DNA of 64,000 bases from Acidimicrobiales bacterium (GTDB lineage Bacteria; Actinomycetota; Acidimicrobiia; Acidimicrobiales; SZUA-35). A program made the position numbers and the translations under genes. Below the pieces are notes generated by a model. It was given only the letters and a program-made list of their open reading frames with translations, made no database searches and was not told where the DNA came from. The DNA lies in NCBI GenBank assembly GCA_041394265.1, contig JAWKIO010000005.1:4278001-4342000 (forward strand), given 5' to 3'. The first letter of the stretch is position 1; the number at the start of each line of letters is the position of its first letter. Positions 1 to 7,951 of the stretch are shown piece after piece.

Positions 1-1265
1 ATGCGCTTCTGCTCCTTCTTCATCAGGTCGAGTGGCACGGCGTCGGCGTAGTGGGCCTGCAACAACTTGGCCTGCTCGTCGAGCAGCTGGGTCTTTCTGC
101 GCTCTTGGACGTCGCGCTCCCGCTCTGCAGAGGTCTGCTGGAGGAGCATTTCGTCGAGGATCAGGTCATGAAGCTGGGCGAGCATTTCGGCGGAGGGCTG
201 AACCGTCTCGTAGTGGTCCTCGACCTGTCGCTCGATGGTGTCGATCAGGACAGCACGCTGCGAGCATTCGGTGCGCTTCTGCTGGCGCCCGAGGCAGATG
301 AAATACGGGTAGACCTTGCCTCTCCGTCCCCGGTTGTTGGACACGAGTAGCCGCGATCCGCAGTCGCCGCAGTAGACGGTGCCCTTGAGGTAGTGCGGGT
401 GCTTGCGCTGCTTCTCACCCGCTCGGCCCTTGGCCTGGAGCGTCTCCTGGACCTTCTCCCAAGTCGCCTCGGACACCAGTGGTTCGTGGTTGCCTGGGTA
501 GGTGATGCCCTTGTAGCGAACGAGACCCTTGTAATAGGGGTGTGTGAGCAGGCGATGGAAGTGCGAGAGGCGCAGCGGCTTGCTCGGCGTCTTCGGGCCG
601 GGCGTGGTGTCGAGGCCTCGTTCGGTCAGCTCGGCCAGGAGGTCACGGAGGTTGATGCCGCCCTCGGCGTATTGCTCGAAGGCGTACTTCATCAGAGGGC
701 CACGTACTGGATCGATCTCCACGGTGCGGACCTCTTGGCCGTTCTCGATCCTGCGGACGTTGAGGTAGCCAGTTGGGGCCTTGCCGACGGTGCCACCAGT
801 CTTGGCCTTTTGAAGCGATCCCTTCTTGACTTCGTTGGCGAGGTTGGCTGAGTAGAACTCGGCGATCGAACTCATGATGCCGTGCAGCAGGATGCCGCTC
901 GGAGTCTCGTCGATGCTCTCGGTGCAGCTCACGAGGGTGGCGCCGGCCCTCTGGATGACGAGGTTGATCTCGACGTCGTCGGCTCGGTTGCGGGCGAGTC
1001 GGTCGATCTTGTGGACGATCACGTAGGTGGCCGGCTCCTCGATGAGGTGGCCGAGCATCCTCTGGAGTTCGGGTCGGGCGCTGGAGCGTGCGCTCTCGCC
1101 TCGATCGACGAACTCCTCGATGACGACTGCTCCGAGGGCCTCTGCCTTGCGACGACAGGCTTCACGCTGCGCCGGGATGGAGAATCCTTCGCCGTCCCCT
1201 CCGCGCTCGGCCTGTTCCTTCGTGGACACCCGTAGGTAGATGACGGCGGTCGGTTGCTCACTCAT
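1..1265 (-). CDS. Large serine recombinase (site-specific integrase), 3' end cut by window edge
   Basis: Translating the minus strand from the ATG at 1265 gives an unbroken frame of about 421 codons to the window edge. It begins MSEQPTAVIYLRVSTKEQ, with the nucleophile serine at residue 14 in the RVST motif. A resolvase catalytic domain follows (HKIDRLARNRAD, and SSIAEFYSANLANEVKKG on the long helix). Next comes a recombinase DNA-binding domain with HPYYKGLVRYKG, then a zinc ribbon with CGDCGSRLL and paired cysteines near TECSQ. A charged coiled-coil stretch runs into the edge. This is the domain order of large serine integrases that move phages and integrative elements. The ATG overlaps the stop of the ImmA gene (ATGA), so the two are translationally coupled. 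The C-terminus and any adjacent attachment site lie outside the window. Confidence 0.93.
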   Translation of the reverse strand, partial: MSEQPTAVIYLRVSTKEQAERGGDGEGFSIPAQREACRRKAEALGAVVIEEFVDRGESARSSARPELQRMLGHLIEEPATYVIVHKIDRLARNRADDVEINLVIQRAGATLVSCTESIDETPSGILLHGIMSSIAEFYSANLANEVKKGSLQKAKTGGTVGKAPTGYLNVRRIENGQEVRTVEIDPVRGPLMKYAFEQYAEGGINLRDLLAELTERGLDTTPGPKTPSKPLRLSHFHRLLTHPYYKGLVRYKGITYPGNHEPLVSEATWEKVQETLQAKGRAGEKQRKHPHYLKGTVYCGDCGSRLLVSNNRGRRGKVYPYFICLGRQQKRTECSQRAVLIDTIERQVEDHYETVQPSAEMLAQLHDLILDEMLLQQTSAERERDVQERRKTQLLDEQAKLLQAHYADAVPLDLMKKEQKR

Positions 1266-1885
1266 GTGGCCAGCTCCAAGGTTCGTGGCAGGACTCGCCG
1301 GTAGGCGTGCCGGCTACAGCGGCAGCGCTCGGGTTCGTCGAGGACGCCGAGTTGGTCGAGTCGGTACTTCATCGCTGCTGGTGAGACACCGAACATCTTG
1401 GCCATCGATGTCGGGGTCCGAGGCCCTTGGCCCCAGTGGCGCTTCACGTAGAGCTTGGGCATGAGGACACATGCCGCGAAGTAGTCAGCTGCTTGTTCGG
1501 CTGCGGGGTCGTTTCGTCGGGCGTCGGCGCCGTAGAGCCGGTCTTGCGTCGTGTGGTCGACGATGTGCTTGAACTCGTGCACCAGGCTGAAGCGTTGACG
1601 GGTCGGCGCCTCTGTGGCGTTGAGCACGATGACCCAAGTCGAGCCGTTCCAGAAGGCCATGCCGCTGCTGGGCAGGTCGGCGTCGTACTCGATCCGGATG
1701 CGAGGCAGGTCCAGTGCTTCGGTCGGGAAGCGGGCTTCGTCGATGCCGAGGTGCTGCCGCAGGCGGGAGGCCTGCAGTTCGGCTACCTGAAGAGCTTCAC
1801 GCTGGCTCACCGTTCGGTGCGGAACGAGGCCGCGGAGGAGGGTCAGCGTGCCTCGGTGGTTGATGTTGATGCTGGGCGTTGGCAT
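1262..1885 (-). CDS. ImmA/IrrE-type metallopeptidase
   Basis: The 207-residue protein carries HEFKH at residues 103-107 (a HExxH zinc-protease motif) followed by a helix and an acidic region, as in the ImmA/IrrE (DUF955) family. In ICEBs1 and related elements such proteases cleave the XRE repressor of the element to switch on excision and transfer. Here the XRE repressor is the gene immediately upstream and the integrase the gene immediately downstream, which is the expected order for an element switch. The role is inferred from context; no antirepressor partner is proved. Confidence 0.85.
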   Translation of the reverse strand: MPTPSININHRGTLTLLRGLVPHRTVSQREALQVAELQASRLRQHLGIDEARFPTEALDLPRIRIEYDADLPSSGMAFWNGSTWVIVLNATEAPTRQRFSLVHEFKHIVDHTTQDRLYGADARRNDPAAEQAADYFAACVLMPKLYVKRHWGQGPRTPTSMAKMFGVSPAAMKYRLDQLGVLDEPERCRCSRHAYRRVLPRTLELAT

Positions 1886-1911
1886 GTGGCTCCTCCTTTC
1901 AGTGAGTTAGT

Positions 1912-2298
1912 TCATGGGATTTCGTCTTCGCCGGGAGCGGGACTTTCGAGGGTCACGCCATGCTTACGAGCGAGGCGGGTGACGTACTTCTCGATCTGCT
2001 CGACTGCGTCATCAGGCAGGTCCTTGTACTTCGTTCGCATGTAGGGCGTGAAGCTGGGCAGTTCGTTCGGCGAGGCGTACTCGGCGAGAGCGAACACGTC
2101 GGCGATCGAGAGTTCGAGTGCCTCGGCGATGCGAGCCAGCTTGTCGGGTGCGGGTGCTGTGAAGCTGCCGTTCTCGAAGCGGACGATGGTGGCGTCGTTG
2201 ATGTCGGTGAGGTCGCCGAGCTGGCGGGCGGATAAGCCCTTCGCCTTGCGGGCTTCCCTCAGGTACGTACCGAGCCGTTTGGCTTGCTCAGGCTCCAT
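1912..2298 (-). CDS. XRE-family transcriptional repressor of the mobile element
   Basis: The 128-residue protein has a Cro/CI helix-turn-helix in its N-terminal half (RLGTYLREARKAKGLSARQL followed by DINDATIVRFENG, about residues 6-60). A short C-terminal region contains DDAVEQIEKYVTRLARKHG. I chose the ATG at 2298 because an AGGAG lies eight bases upstream and the HTH starts a few residues later. The longer frame reaching 2394 would run through the promoter. It is followed by the ImmA-like protease, so it is probably the cleavable or inactivable repressor of the island. The palindrome in its own -35 region suggests autoregulation. Confidence 0.88.
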   Translation of the reverse strand: MEPEQAKRLGTYLREARKAKGLSARQLGDLTDINDATIVRFENGSFTAPAPDKLARIAEALELSIADVFALAEYASPNELPSFTPYMRTKYKDLPDDAVEQIEKYVTRLARKHGVTLESPAPGEDEIP

Positions 2299-2325
2299 GT
2301 GGGGTCTCCTGCTTACAGTGCCTCT

Positions 2326-2355
2326 ATCGTAGCACGATATGCTGCGTTTGCGCAG
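2326..2355 (-). promoter_or_regulatory. Promoter and operator of the XRE repressor gene
   Basis: Read on the minus strand, TACGAT (2331-2326) is a good -10 box. Seventeen bases upstream is TGCGCA (2354-2349), which lies inside the near-palindrome CTGCGTTTGCGCAG (2342-2355). The same palindrome recurs at 7089-7102 and 7119-7132 in front of the transfer genes, so it is a candidate binding site for the XRE repressor. No binding data exist; the assignment is inference from position and repetition. Confidence 0.6.
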
Positions 2356-2414
2356 TGTGGAATTCACAACGCTCATCGTCGACTCCATTTCCAATGGGGT
2401 GTATCGTTCGGGAC

Positions 2415-2443
2415 TTGACCGGCAACGGGCAGGGATTCATAAT
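2415..2443 (+). promoter_or_regulatory. Strong sigma70-like promoter, nearly leaderless
   Basis: TTGACC (2415-2420) and CATAAT (2438-2443) are separated by exactly 17 bases. Transcription would start near 2450, about five bases before the ATG at 2455, giving a nearly leaderless mRNA. No Shine-Dalgarno sequence is needed or seen. Confidence 0.65.
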
Positions 2444-2454
2444 GGTGCATAACT

Positions 2455-2700
2455 ATGCAGTATGAGCGCAAACCATCCTCGGACTGTGACCCGTTGACAG
2501 AAAGTCAGCTTGTGGTAGAGGTGCCTGGTGTCACATCTCTCGTTGGGGAACTGGGCAGAATTACGGCAGCTCGACTCTGTGAGGCTGAGATGGGTGACCC
2601 GGCTAGCCGCAAGTATGGCAATGGAATCGATAGGGCCGAAGACGGAACGTTGAGAGTAACCGTGGACGCCGAGTCGTTTCATCTGTTGTTTGGTAAATAG
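2455..2700 (+). CDS. Hypothetical protein paired with a GNAT gene
   Basis: This 81-residue protein is not recognised. It begins MQYERKPSSDCDPLTESQ and has a short helical stretch around GELGRITAARLCEAEM. It shows neither the ribbon-helix-helix expected of TacA/DUF1778 antitoxins nor any membrane segment. It sits directly behind a strong promoter and ends five bases before the start of a GNAT acetyltransferase, so the two are certainly co-transcribed. A partner or antitoxin role is possible but rests only on this arrangement. Confidence 0.6.
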   Translation: MQYERKPSSDCDPLTESQLVVEVPGVTSLVGELGRITAARLCEAEMGDPASRKYGNGIDRAEDGTLRVTVDAESFHLLFGK

Positions 2701-2705
2701 GCGGA

Positions 2706-3182
2706 ATGGTCCGTCGAGGGGCGAGAGAGCGGCCGTACCAAATTGAGCTGCTCTGCGATCATCACCAGATCGATGGTTTTGATTGCGGGCACCCAGAGCT
2801 CAACGATGAACTCCGGCGACGCGTAAGCCCGTTCTACGACCCAGACGAAGGCATGGTGCTCGCCGGAGTCGTTGACGGTGTGGTAGTCGGCTACCTAGTG
2901 CTAGTGGATGTGCTCTTTCAGTTAGAAAATGAAGGAAAAGAAGAGCGCTGCTTCTACCTGGCCTATTTGGGAGTAGACCAGTCGTACCGGGGTTCATCGC
3001 TCGCTGGAGACCTTGTCCGTCGGGCATACGAGGTGCGCAGGCAGCGCAGGAAGCGGCGAAAAACCTACGCAGCCATGATCGTCAACACCTACTACAATGA
3101 AGAGCTTATAGATCGAGTAACGGGACAACGGTTCAAGCGCCTTCCGGGCAATAGCTACCTTTGGTACAAGCGGTCCGGGTGA
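2706..3182 (+). CDS. GNAT-family N-acetyltransferase, TacT-like N-terminus
   Basis: The 158-residue protein carries IDGFDCGHPELNDELRRRV near residue 25, the signature of GNAT proteins related to tRNA-acetylating toxins such as TacT and AtaT. A core strand-helix follows with YLAYLGVDQSYRGSSLAGDLV, where QSYRGSS occupies the acetyl-CoA-binding position (usually Q/RxxGxG/A). The loop here is less canonical. It ends LPGNSYLWYKRSG, resembling the C-terminal strand of that group. It is the second gene of a two-gene unit on the mobile island. Toxin function is inference; a plain acetyltransferase is the alternative. Confidence 0.75.
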   Translation: MVRRGARERPYQIELLCDHHQIDGFDCGHPELNDELRRRVSPFYDPDEGMVLAGVVDGVVVGYLVLVDVLFQLENEGKEERCFYLAYLGVDQSYRGSSLAGDLVRRAYEVRRQRRKRRKTYAAMIVNTYYNEELIDRVTGQRFKRLPGNSYLWYKRSG

Positions 3183-3188
3183 TGGCAG

Positions 3189-3758
3189 TTACAGCTCAGT
3201 TTCGAACAGGTGTACTGTTCCATCGTGACCATCAGCAACCTCCAAATCCGCAGAGAGATCTAGACCAAGACGGGCATAGTCGAGGCTGACGTATGGTCGC
3301 AGCCAATTGGGGACGAGGTGGTCGAGGTCAACGCCGAGGTCGTCGAGGAGCTGTTCGGCGTAGTCGCTGAGACTGTCCCAGGTGCCAAGGTAGTGCTCGT
3401 CGAAGTGGTCGAGGGCGTCGGTGTCGGTGGTGCCGACGTGGTCGACCCAGTGGGTGAAGACGGTGCCGTGGTCGGCGATGCCCTGGGCGATGCGGGCGAC
3501 GGTGTCGATGCTCTCGTACTCGGAGAGTCGAAAGCGGCCGAAGCCCTCGTAGTCGTGGATGGCCCACTCTTCGGCGCCCGGGATGTCTGAGGTGGCGAGC
3601 ATGTCGCTGATCTCGGCGTGAATGCCGTCGGGGTCTTGGTTGGCGTCGATCCAGCGGCCGTGCAGGTTGCCGTTGTTGTAGTCGGCGAGCGAGGCGGCGT
3701 AGATGCGGGGCTCGGGGTCGTGGTTCAGGTGTTCGTGTTGTTCTTGGGTTCCTTCCAT
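3189..3758 (-). CDS. ardA: ArdA-type antirestriction protein
   Basis: The 189-residue acidic protein begins, after a short leader, with PRIYAASLADYNNGNLHGRW and continues with AEEWAIHDYEGFG and IARIAQGIADHG. It ends in an acidic YLGTWDSLSDYAEQLLDDLG segment and YVSLDYARLGLDLSAD. These are the hallmarks of ArdA, a DNA mimic that blocks type I restriction enzymes when an element enters a new host. The ATG at 3758 is preceded by AGGAG at suitable spacing. A longer frame up to 3869, whose ATG overlaps the upstream stop, would add only a low-complexity stretch. It is the last gene of the transfer operon. Confidence 0.9.
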   Translation of the reverse strand: MEGTQEQHEHLNHDPEPRIYAASLADYNNGNLHGRWIDANQDPDGIHAEISDMLATSDIPGAEEWAIHDYEGFGRFRLSEYESIDTVARIAQGIADHGTVFTHWVDHVGTTDTDALDHFDEHYLGTWDSLSDYAEQLLDDLGVDLDHLVPNWLRPYVSLDYARLGLDLSADLEVADGHDGTVHLFETEL

Positions 3759-3865
3759 GGGTTGGGGTCTCCTGTTTACGTCTGGTGTTGGTGGCTGCCC
3801 TCCCTCCTGTTGGTGTCTCGGGCGGCGAGAGACCTGGCGACCATCTTGCTCGGGGGCTGTGACGG

Positions 3866-4666
3866 TCATGGCTGGCGGTCCGTGTCGGTGATGACCTCGG
3901 TCGCCTTGTCCGATGTCGTGACGACGAAGAGGTCGGGGTCGATCCGGCGGTCGCCGTCGATGGCCTGCGCCAGCTGTGTACGTCGACGCTCGTCGGGAGC
4001 GATCCACAGGACCAGCGGGAAGATGCCGTGGCGTTCTTGTTCGGTACCGGTCCGTCGGTAGTCGGCGTAGGCGTGGCACTTGCGCTGGATCGTCGGCCGG
4101 GACTCGGTGCCGCAGTCGATCTCGATGAACCAGTTCAGCTCGTACTCGTCGTCGGCGACCTTGGCGAAGAGGTCGGGCTTCAGGGTGTTCTCGACGAGTC
4201 CAACTCGATGGGTGCGCCAGGCAGCCGGTTCAGGCTGGAGTTCGAGCAGGTCGATCTGATTGGCGGTGTCGAGCTCGATCAGCGTCGTCGACAGCTCGGT
4301 GATGGCGAGCGTGTGCTTGAGGAACGTGAAGCTCGGTTCGGTCGTCCGCTTGCGGGTCTCGGTCCCGACGACTCGGTGCCCGAGCGCACTGAGGGCGTAG
4401 ACATGGCCGGCCGAACCGGCCCGGATGCCGCCGATCCGTCGGTCGAGACGAACAAGCAGTCCGTGACCGGTAAGTCGACTCAGGACTCGCCGAGCGACTC
4501 GGGCGCCGGTCTCTGGTGTGGCGTGGTCTCGGAAGTGGAGACGGCGAAGCTGATCGCCTGTCGCAAGGCGGAATCTGCGAGAGCTCTCCAGGACCGCCAG
4601 GTCACGGGGGCTCAGCTGGTCCCGGAGTTGTTCGAGCTGGCGGCGGCCGACCCGCTGGCGACTCAT
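3866..4666 (-). CDS. Replication-relaxation family protein
   Basis: The N-terminal part reads QLSPRDLAVLESSRRFRLAT and then GDQLRRLHF, the winged-helix entry of the replication-relaxation family (Replic_Relax) found on actinobacterial and Bacillus mobile elements. The C-terminal part has a conserved WFIEIDCGTESRPTI segment and a YADYRRTG segment typical of the family. The chosen ATG at 4666 follows a GAGGG and starts just ahead of the domain. An ATG at 4825 would overlap the coupling-protein gene. These proteins are thought to help element replication or relaxosome processing; the exact activity is not visible here. Confidence 0.8.
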   Translation of the reverse strand: MSRQRVGRRQLEQLRDQLSPRDLAVLESSRRFRLATGDQLRRLHFRDHATPETGARVARRVLSRLTGHGLLVRLDRRIGGIRAGSAGHVYALSALGHRVVGTETRKRTTEPSFTFLKHTLAITELSTTLIELDTANQIDLLELQPEPAAWRTHRVGLVENTLKPDLFAKVADDEYELNWFIEIDCGTESRPTIQRKCHAYADYRRTGTEQERHGIFPLVLWIAPDERRRTQLAQAIDGDRRIDPDLFVVTTSDKATEVITDTDRQP

Positions 4667-4781
4667 GAGGAAACCCTCTGAGGGAAGAGTGTCGGCTCCG
4701 CTATTGCCGGATTCGCCGTGCGGCTTCGGGCGATTGGATAACCTCGACTCGACACGGCCGGTAGGGCGATCGGTACAGCGG

Positions 4782-6917
4782 TCATGACTGACCTCGCCTT
4801 CTCCGGCCGAGCTGTTCGTCCTCATCGCGCGGTGCGTCGGTCAGGCGGTTCATCCGCTGGTCAACGTCAGAAGGTGTTCGGCCCCACCGTCGTGCGAGAT
4901 CCCGTCCCGTTGCGGATGGATCACGTACCGGTCGCCGGGGCGCCGCAGTTCTCGCAGAGGCGAATGGTGTCGGCGCACCCTCGGTGAGGATGCTGGCGTA
5001 CACCTCGTACTTGCCCAAGCGGGTGAAGTCGTCGGCGTCGAGTACGCCAGCGCTTCGGGCGATTCGCGCTGCGTCGTCCGGGCTGAGGCGGAAGCAGACC
5101 CGGCTCTGGGCGTTTGCGAGTACCGCGTCTCGCACCGACGTGGTCAATTGACCGAGATGCTGGTGAGCGAGCACGAGTCCGAGGCCGAGACCTCGGGCCT
5201 GGGCGAGAACGTCGGCGAGGTCGGTCGGCAGGTGCAGGTAGTCCTGGAACTCGTCGAGGTAGACGAAAACCGGGTGTCGTCGGGACGAGTCGATCTCGCT
5301 GCGCTCCTGGGCGAGTTGCCAGATGCGGGCGACGATCAGCGAACCGAGGAGGTTGGCGGCCTCCGCTCCTACGAGCCCCTTGCGGAGTGGTACGAGGAGC
5401 ACTCGTCGCTCGGTGAAGATCGTCTTCGGGTCGAAGGCCGGCTCGATCTGACCGAGCAGCGCTCGGAGTGAGCTGCGCAAGAGGAACGGCCGGAGCTTGT
5501 TCATGACCGGGGCGATCACAGTGCTGCGCTCGGCGTCGGACAGGTTGTCGTACCAGTTCCAGAAGAAGCGGACCGCGGACGACTGCGCCTTGCCGACGAG
5601 CAGCCTGCGGCGGAACCGGTCATCCACAAGGAGTTGCGGAATGTGGCAGATCGAGGCCGCCTCGGAGTCGACGACAGTGAGAAGCGACGAGTGGAGGATG
5701 TCCTGGGTTCGTGGTCCCCATGAGTCGGCGTACAGCTGATGGAAGACGTGGAGGATGCCGTCGACGGCGAGTTCGGCGTGTCGGGATTTGAGCGGGTTGA
5801 ACCCGACGACGTGGTCGCTGCGAGCGGCGTCGAGCACGACGACTCGGTCGAGATGGCGATCCTGGAGTCGAGCGAGGACGTCGTCGACGAGGTCGCCCTT
5901 GGGGTCGAGGACGACGGCTCCTCGTCCGTCTTCAATGTCCTGCAGGATCATGTTCAGCAGCAGGGTCGACTTGCCAACACCGGTCGGTCCGAGGACGTGG
6001 GTGTGGTGGAGACCGTCGGTCGCCGACTGTCCGATCGAGATCGGCCGGCCCGGATGGGTGGCCACTGCCAGCAGCCGATCATCTCGCTCAGGCTGAGTCG
6101 CTGCGGTGAGGCGTGACCCTCCCCGGTCGAGGCCGACGTAGTTCTTGTCGCCGAATGGCCAGGCGATTAGGTTCACGATCTCGTCTCTGTTCAGCGGCGT
6201 CGGTCGACGTGAAGCACGAGCAAGCCGAGCTGCGTTCAAGTCGTCTCGTACAAGACGGATTCGTACGCCTGGTGATTCGAGAGATCGGAGCGCTGCCTCA
6301 TAGCTGGCGAGTGCCTGCCGGGGCGATCGACCGGTTGCGATGACCCTGATCGTTGTCGAGGCGCCGGGCAGACTCTCCTTGTCGGTGAGCGCTCGGCGAG
6401 CTTCGGTGTCGACCCGTGAGGGGCCGGTAGTGGCGGCTTCAAGCAGGGCTCGTGGCCAGGTTTCGGCATGGAGCGTCTCCAGCCGAGTCGGGATTGCGTT
6501 TGGTCGGAGTCGGCGGTCGATCACGACCTGGTGCATGACGGTCGCGTTGCCGGTGGCGAGCGCTCCGAGGATCCTTGTGGTGGATGCCTCGGGGTCGTCG
6601 ACCCGGATCGGTCGCCGCTTGGTGCTGATGCGCAACGTGGCTGCAAGGCCCTCGGTCGGCATCGGTCTTGCGGTCTCGGTCACGATGCTACCGGCCACGG
6701 TGGACTCGACCAGCTGCACGATGCGCGAGCTGAGGGCGCCGATCCGATAGCTGAGGCTGCCCTTGCGGTTTTCGACCTCGATGATCACGAGGCCGAGCTG
6801 GCGATCGCTCAGCACTGAGGTGATGAGTCGACGGACATCGTCAACATCGAGATCCCGGTCGAAGTCGATCCGGTACCAGCTGAGTGGTGGTGTCGAGGAT
6901 CTGAAGAGGGCAATCAT
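4782..6917 (-). CDS. Type IV secretion coupling ATPase (TraD/VirD4-like)
   Basis: The 711-residue protein contains a Walker A motif GPTGVGKST near residue 310 and a Walker B segment VFVYLDEFQDYL near residue 550. A conserved LDPKGDLV segment and an ALAHQHLGQL-like region with LANAQSRVCFRL follow. This pattern matches conjugative coupling ATPases of the TraG/TraD/VirD4 class that bring DNA to a transfer channel. No N-terminal membrane anchor is evident; the first 250 residues are soluble and poorly conserved. It starts inside the stop of the 46-residue gene (ATGA). No VirB4 or channel gene is in the window, so the element may be mobilisable rather than self-transmissible. Confidence 0.88.
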   Translation of the reverse strand: MIALFRSSTPPLSWYRIDFDRDLDVDDVRRLITSVLSDRQLGLVIIEVENRKGSLSYRIGALSSRIVQLVESTVAGSIVTETARPMPTEGLAATLRISTKRRPIRVDDPEASTTRILGALATGNATVMHQVVIDRRLRPNAIPTRLETLHAETWPRALLEAATTGPSRVDTEARRALTDKESLPGASTTIRVIATGRSPRQALASYEAALRSLESPGVRIRLVRDDLNAARLARASRRPTPLNRDEIVNLIAWPFGDKNYVGLDRGGSRLTAATQPERDDRLLAVATHPGRPISIGQSATDGLHHTHVLGPTGVGKSTLLLNMILQDIEDGRGAVVLDPKGDLVDDVLARLQDRHLDRVVVLDAARSDHVVGFNPLKSRHAELAVDGILHVFHQLYADSWGPRTQDILHSSLLTVVDSEAASICHIPQLLVDDRFRRRLLVGKAQSSAVRFFWNWYDNLSDAERSTVIAPVMNKLRPFLLRSSLRALLGQIEPAFDPKTIFTERRVLLVPLRKGLVGAEAANLLGSLIVARIWQLAQERSEIDSSRRHPVFVYLDEFQDYLHLPTDLADVLAQARGLGLGLVLAHQHLGQLTTSVRDAVLANAQSRVCFRLSPDDAARIARSAGVLDADDFTRLGKYEVYASILTEGAPTPFASARTAAPRRPVRDPSATGRDLARRWGRTPSDVDQRMNRLTDAPRDEDEQLGRRRRGQS

Positions 6918-7054
6918 GCGACCTTCCTCTCGTTCGACTTCGTCTTCTCATTCTGTGTTGTGGCCAGCTCGATGAGCGCCCGTGCGAGTCGGCGCAGATC
7001 GGGCTCGCTTCGCTTGATAGGCCGAATGCGGACCTTCCGCCTTGGTTCGTTCAT
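6914..7054 (-). CDS. Small basic protein at head of the transfer operon
   Basis: A 46-codon gene starts at the ATG at 7054 behind a perfect AGGAGG. It begins MNEPRRKVRIRPIKRSEPDL and contains RRLARALIELA, then ends in a lysine-rich tail whose TGA overlaps the coupling-protein ATG. It is not recognised. The ideal ribosome binding site, the overlap and the basic, helical composition argue that it is real, possibly a DNA- or coupling-protein-binding accessory factor. Confidence 0.7.
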   Translation of the reverse strand: MNEPRRKVRIRPIKRSEPDLRRLARALIELATTQNEKTKSNERKVA

Positions 7055-7088
7055 TGCTCCCTCCTTTCTGTGTTGATTCCGGCCAGTG

Positions 7089-7151
7089 CTGCGTTTGCGC
7101 AGCTTCGATATTGAAACATTGCGTTTGCGCAGCAGTCAACGAGATTGCGCA
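7089..7151 (-). promoter_or_regulatory. Operator cluster and promoter of the transfer operon
   Basis: Two copies of the palindrome TGCGTTTGCGCAG (7089-7102 with a leading C, and 7119-7132 with a leading T) lie 30 bases apart. A third half-site TTGCGCA is at 7145-7151. On the minus strand TTGACT (7139-7134) is a plausible -35 box, and the copy at 7119-7132 falls between it and the likely -10 region (TTCAAT/CAATAT). The same palindrome occurs in the repressor promoter at 2342-2355. Confidence 0.6.
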
Positions 7152-7192
7152 TTCCACAACACCGACCGGAACTGGCGCGACGAAGGCCATGG

Positions 7193-7390
7193 TCACCAAC
7201 GGTTGCGCTGCATCCCGATCATGCGTAGGAAGACGGCAGCGATCAGCGAAAAGCCGATCCATGGAAGCCATGGCGCGATGGCGATGAAGAAAGCCTCGAC
7301 GGCGAGGGTCAGAACAATGACAGTGAGCATCACACTCACCAGCCACGACCCGATGCCTCCGCCTCCTCGGCCGCACGGCGTTGGATACAT
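7193..7390 (-). CDS. Small membrane protein
   Basis: The 65-residue protein has two hydrophobic segments, WLVSVMLTVIVLTLAVEAFF and PWLPWIGFSLIAAVFL, so it probably spans the membrane twice. It starts four bases after the previous gene and is the last of four tightly packed small genes. No family is recognised. A role in transfer or entry exclusion is only a guess from its location. Confidence 0.55.
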   Translation of the reverse strand: MYPTPCGRGGGGIGSWLVSVMLTVIVLTLAVEAFFIAIAPWLPWIGFSLIAAVFLRMIGMQRNRW

Positions 7391-7394
7391 CGAC

Positions 7395-7637
7395 TTAGCT
7401 CGTGGGAGCCTGAAGAGGAGAGTCGCTGTACTCGGCGTAGGCCATGAGTAGCTCGTCGATCGATTGTTGTACGCCCGCCTCGATCAACGTGCGATACTCG
7501 CTGACCAGCTGACGATGTCGCAGTAGGCCAACCGTCATCACGGACCCGGCGACCGTGCCCATCGCGAAGGCGGCCAGCGCATCGAGCGTGACCACGAGGA
7601 CGGACTCATCGCCGAGCATGCCGACTATGCGCATCAT
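7395..7637 (-). CDS. Small membrane-anchored protein
   Basis: The 80-residue protein has one hydrophobic helix (VTLDALAAFAMGTVAGSVMT, about residues 16-40) followed by a cytoplasmic-looking helical tail with a SEYRTLIEAGVQQSIDELL segment. Its ATG overlaps the TAA of the upstream gene (TAATG), which supports translation. It is not recognised. Confidence 0.6.
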   Translation of the reverse strand: MMRIVGMLGDESVLVVTLDALAAFAMGTVAGSVMTVGLLRHRQLVSEYRTLIEAGVQQSIDELLMAYAEYSDSPLQAPTS

Positions 7638-7951
7638 TAGTTGCCCGCCTTGAGGACCTGGTTCACGCCGATGGCGTGCAGCGCTCGGATGTAGTCTCCG
7701 GCCGCCATGAGCGCAGCCGGGTCGTCGATGGTTAGCGCCTGCGCGAGTTGCCTTGCTTGATTTTCGGCGAGCATTCCGGTGATCGCCGCTCTCTTCGCTC
7801 GCTCGATCTTAAGTTCGCCGATCAGGGCCTCCCCGATCTCACGGCGAGCACGACGGACCGTGCCTCTGGGCAGCTTCGTTCGACCAAGGATGTCCGTCGT
7901 GGTCATCTGTTCTTGGAGGGCGGACTCGTGTTCTGGCACCAACTCGCTCAT
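7637..7951 (-). CDS. Putative DNA-binding small protein
   Basis: The 104-residue protein contains QMTTTDILGRTKLPRGTVRR near residues 15-35, which reads like a helix-turn-helix with a recognition helix starting at PRGTVRRARRE. It ends with helical segments (QARQLAQALTIDDPAALMAA). It overlaps both neighbours by ATGA- or TAATG-type junctions. The function is unknown; a regulator of the small-gene operon is plausible. Confidence 0.6.
   Translation of the reverse strand: MSELVPEHESALQEQMTTTDILGRTKLPRGTVRRARREIGEALIGELKIERAKRAAITGMLAENQARQLAQALTIDDPAALMAAGDYIRALHAIGVNQVLKAGN

Noticed and set aside
393..1235. Plus-strand frames across the left edge
   Set aside because: They are antisense to the serine recombinase, whose catalytic and zinc motifs are clear on the minus strand.
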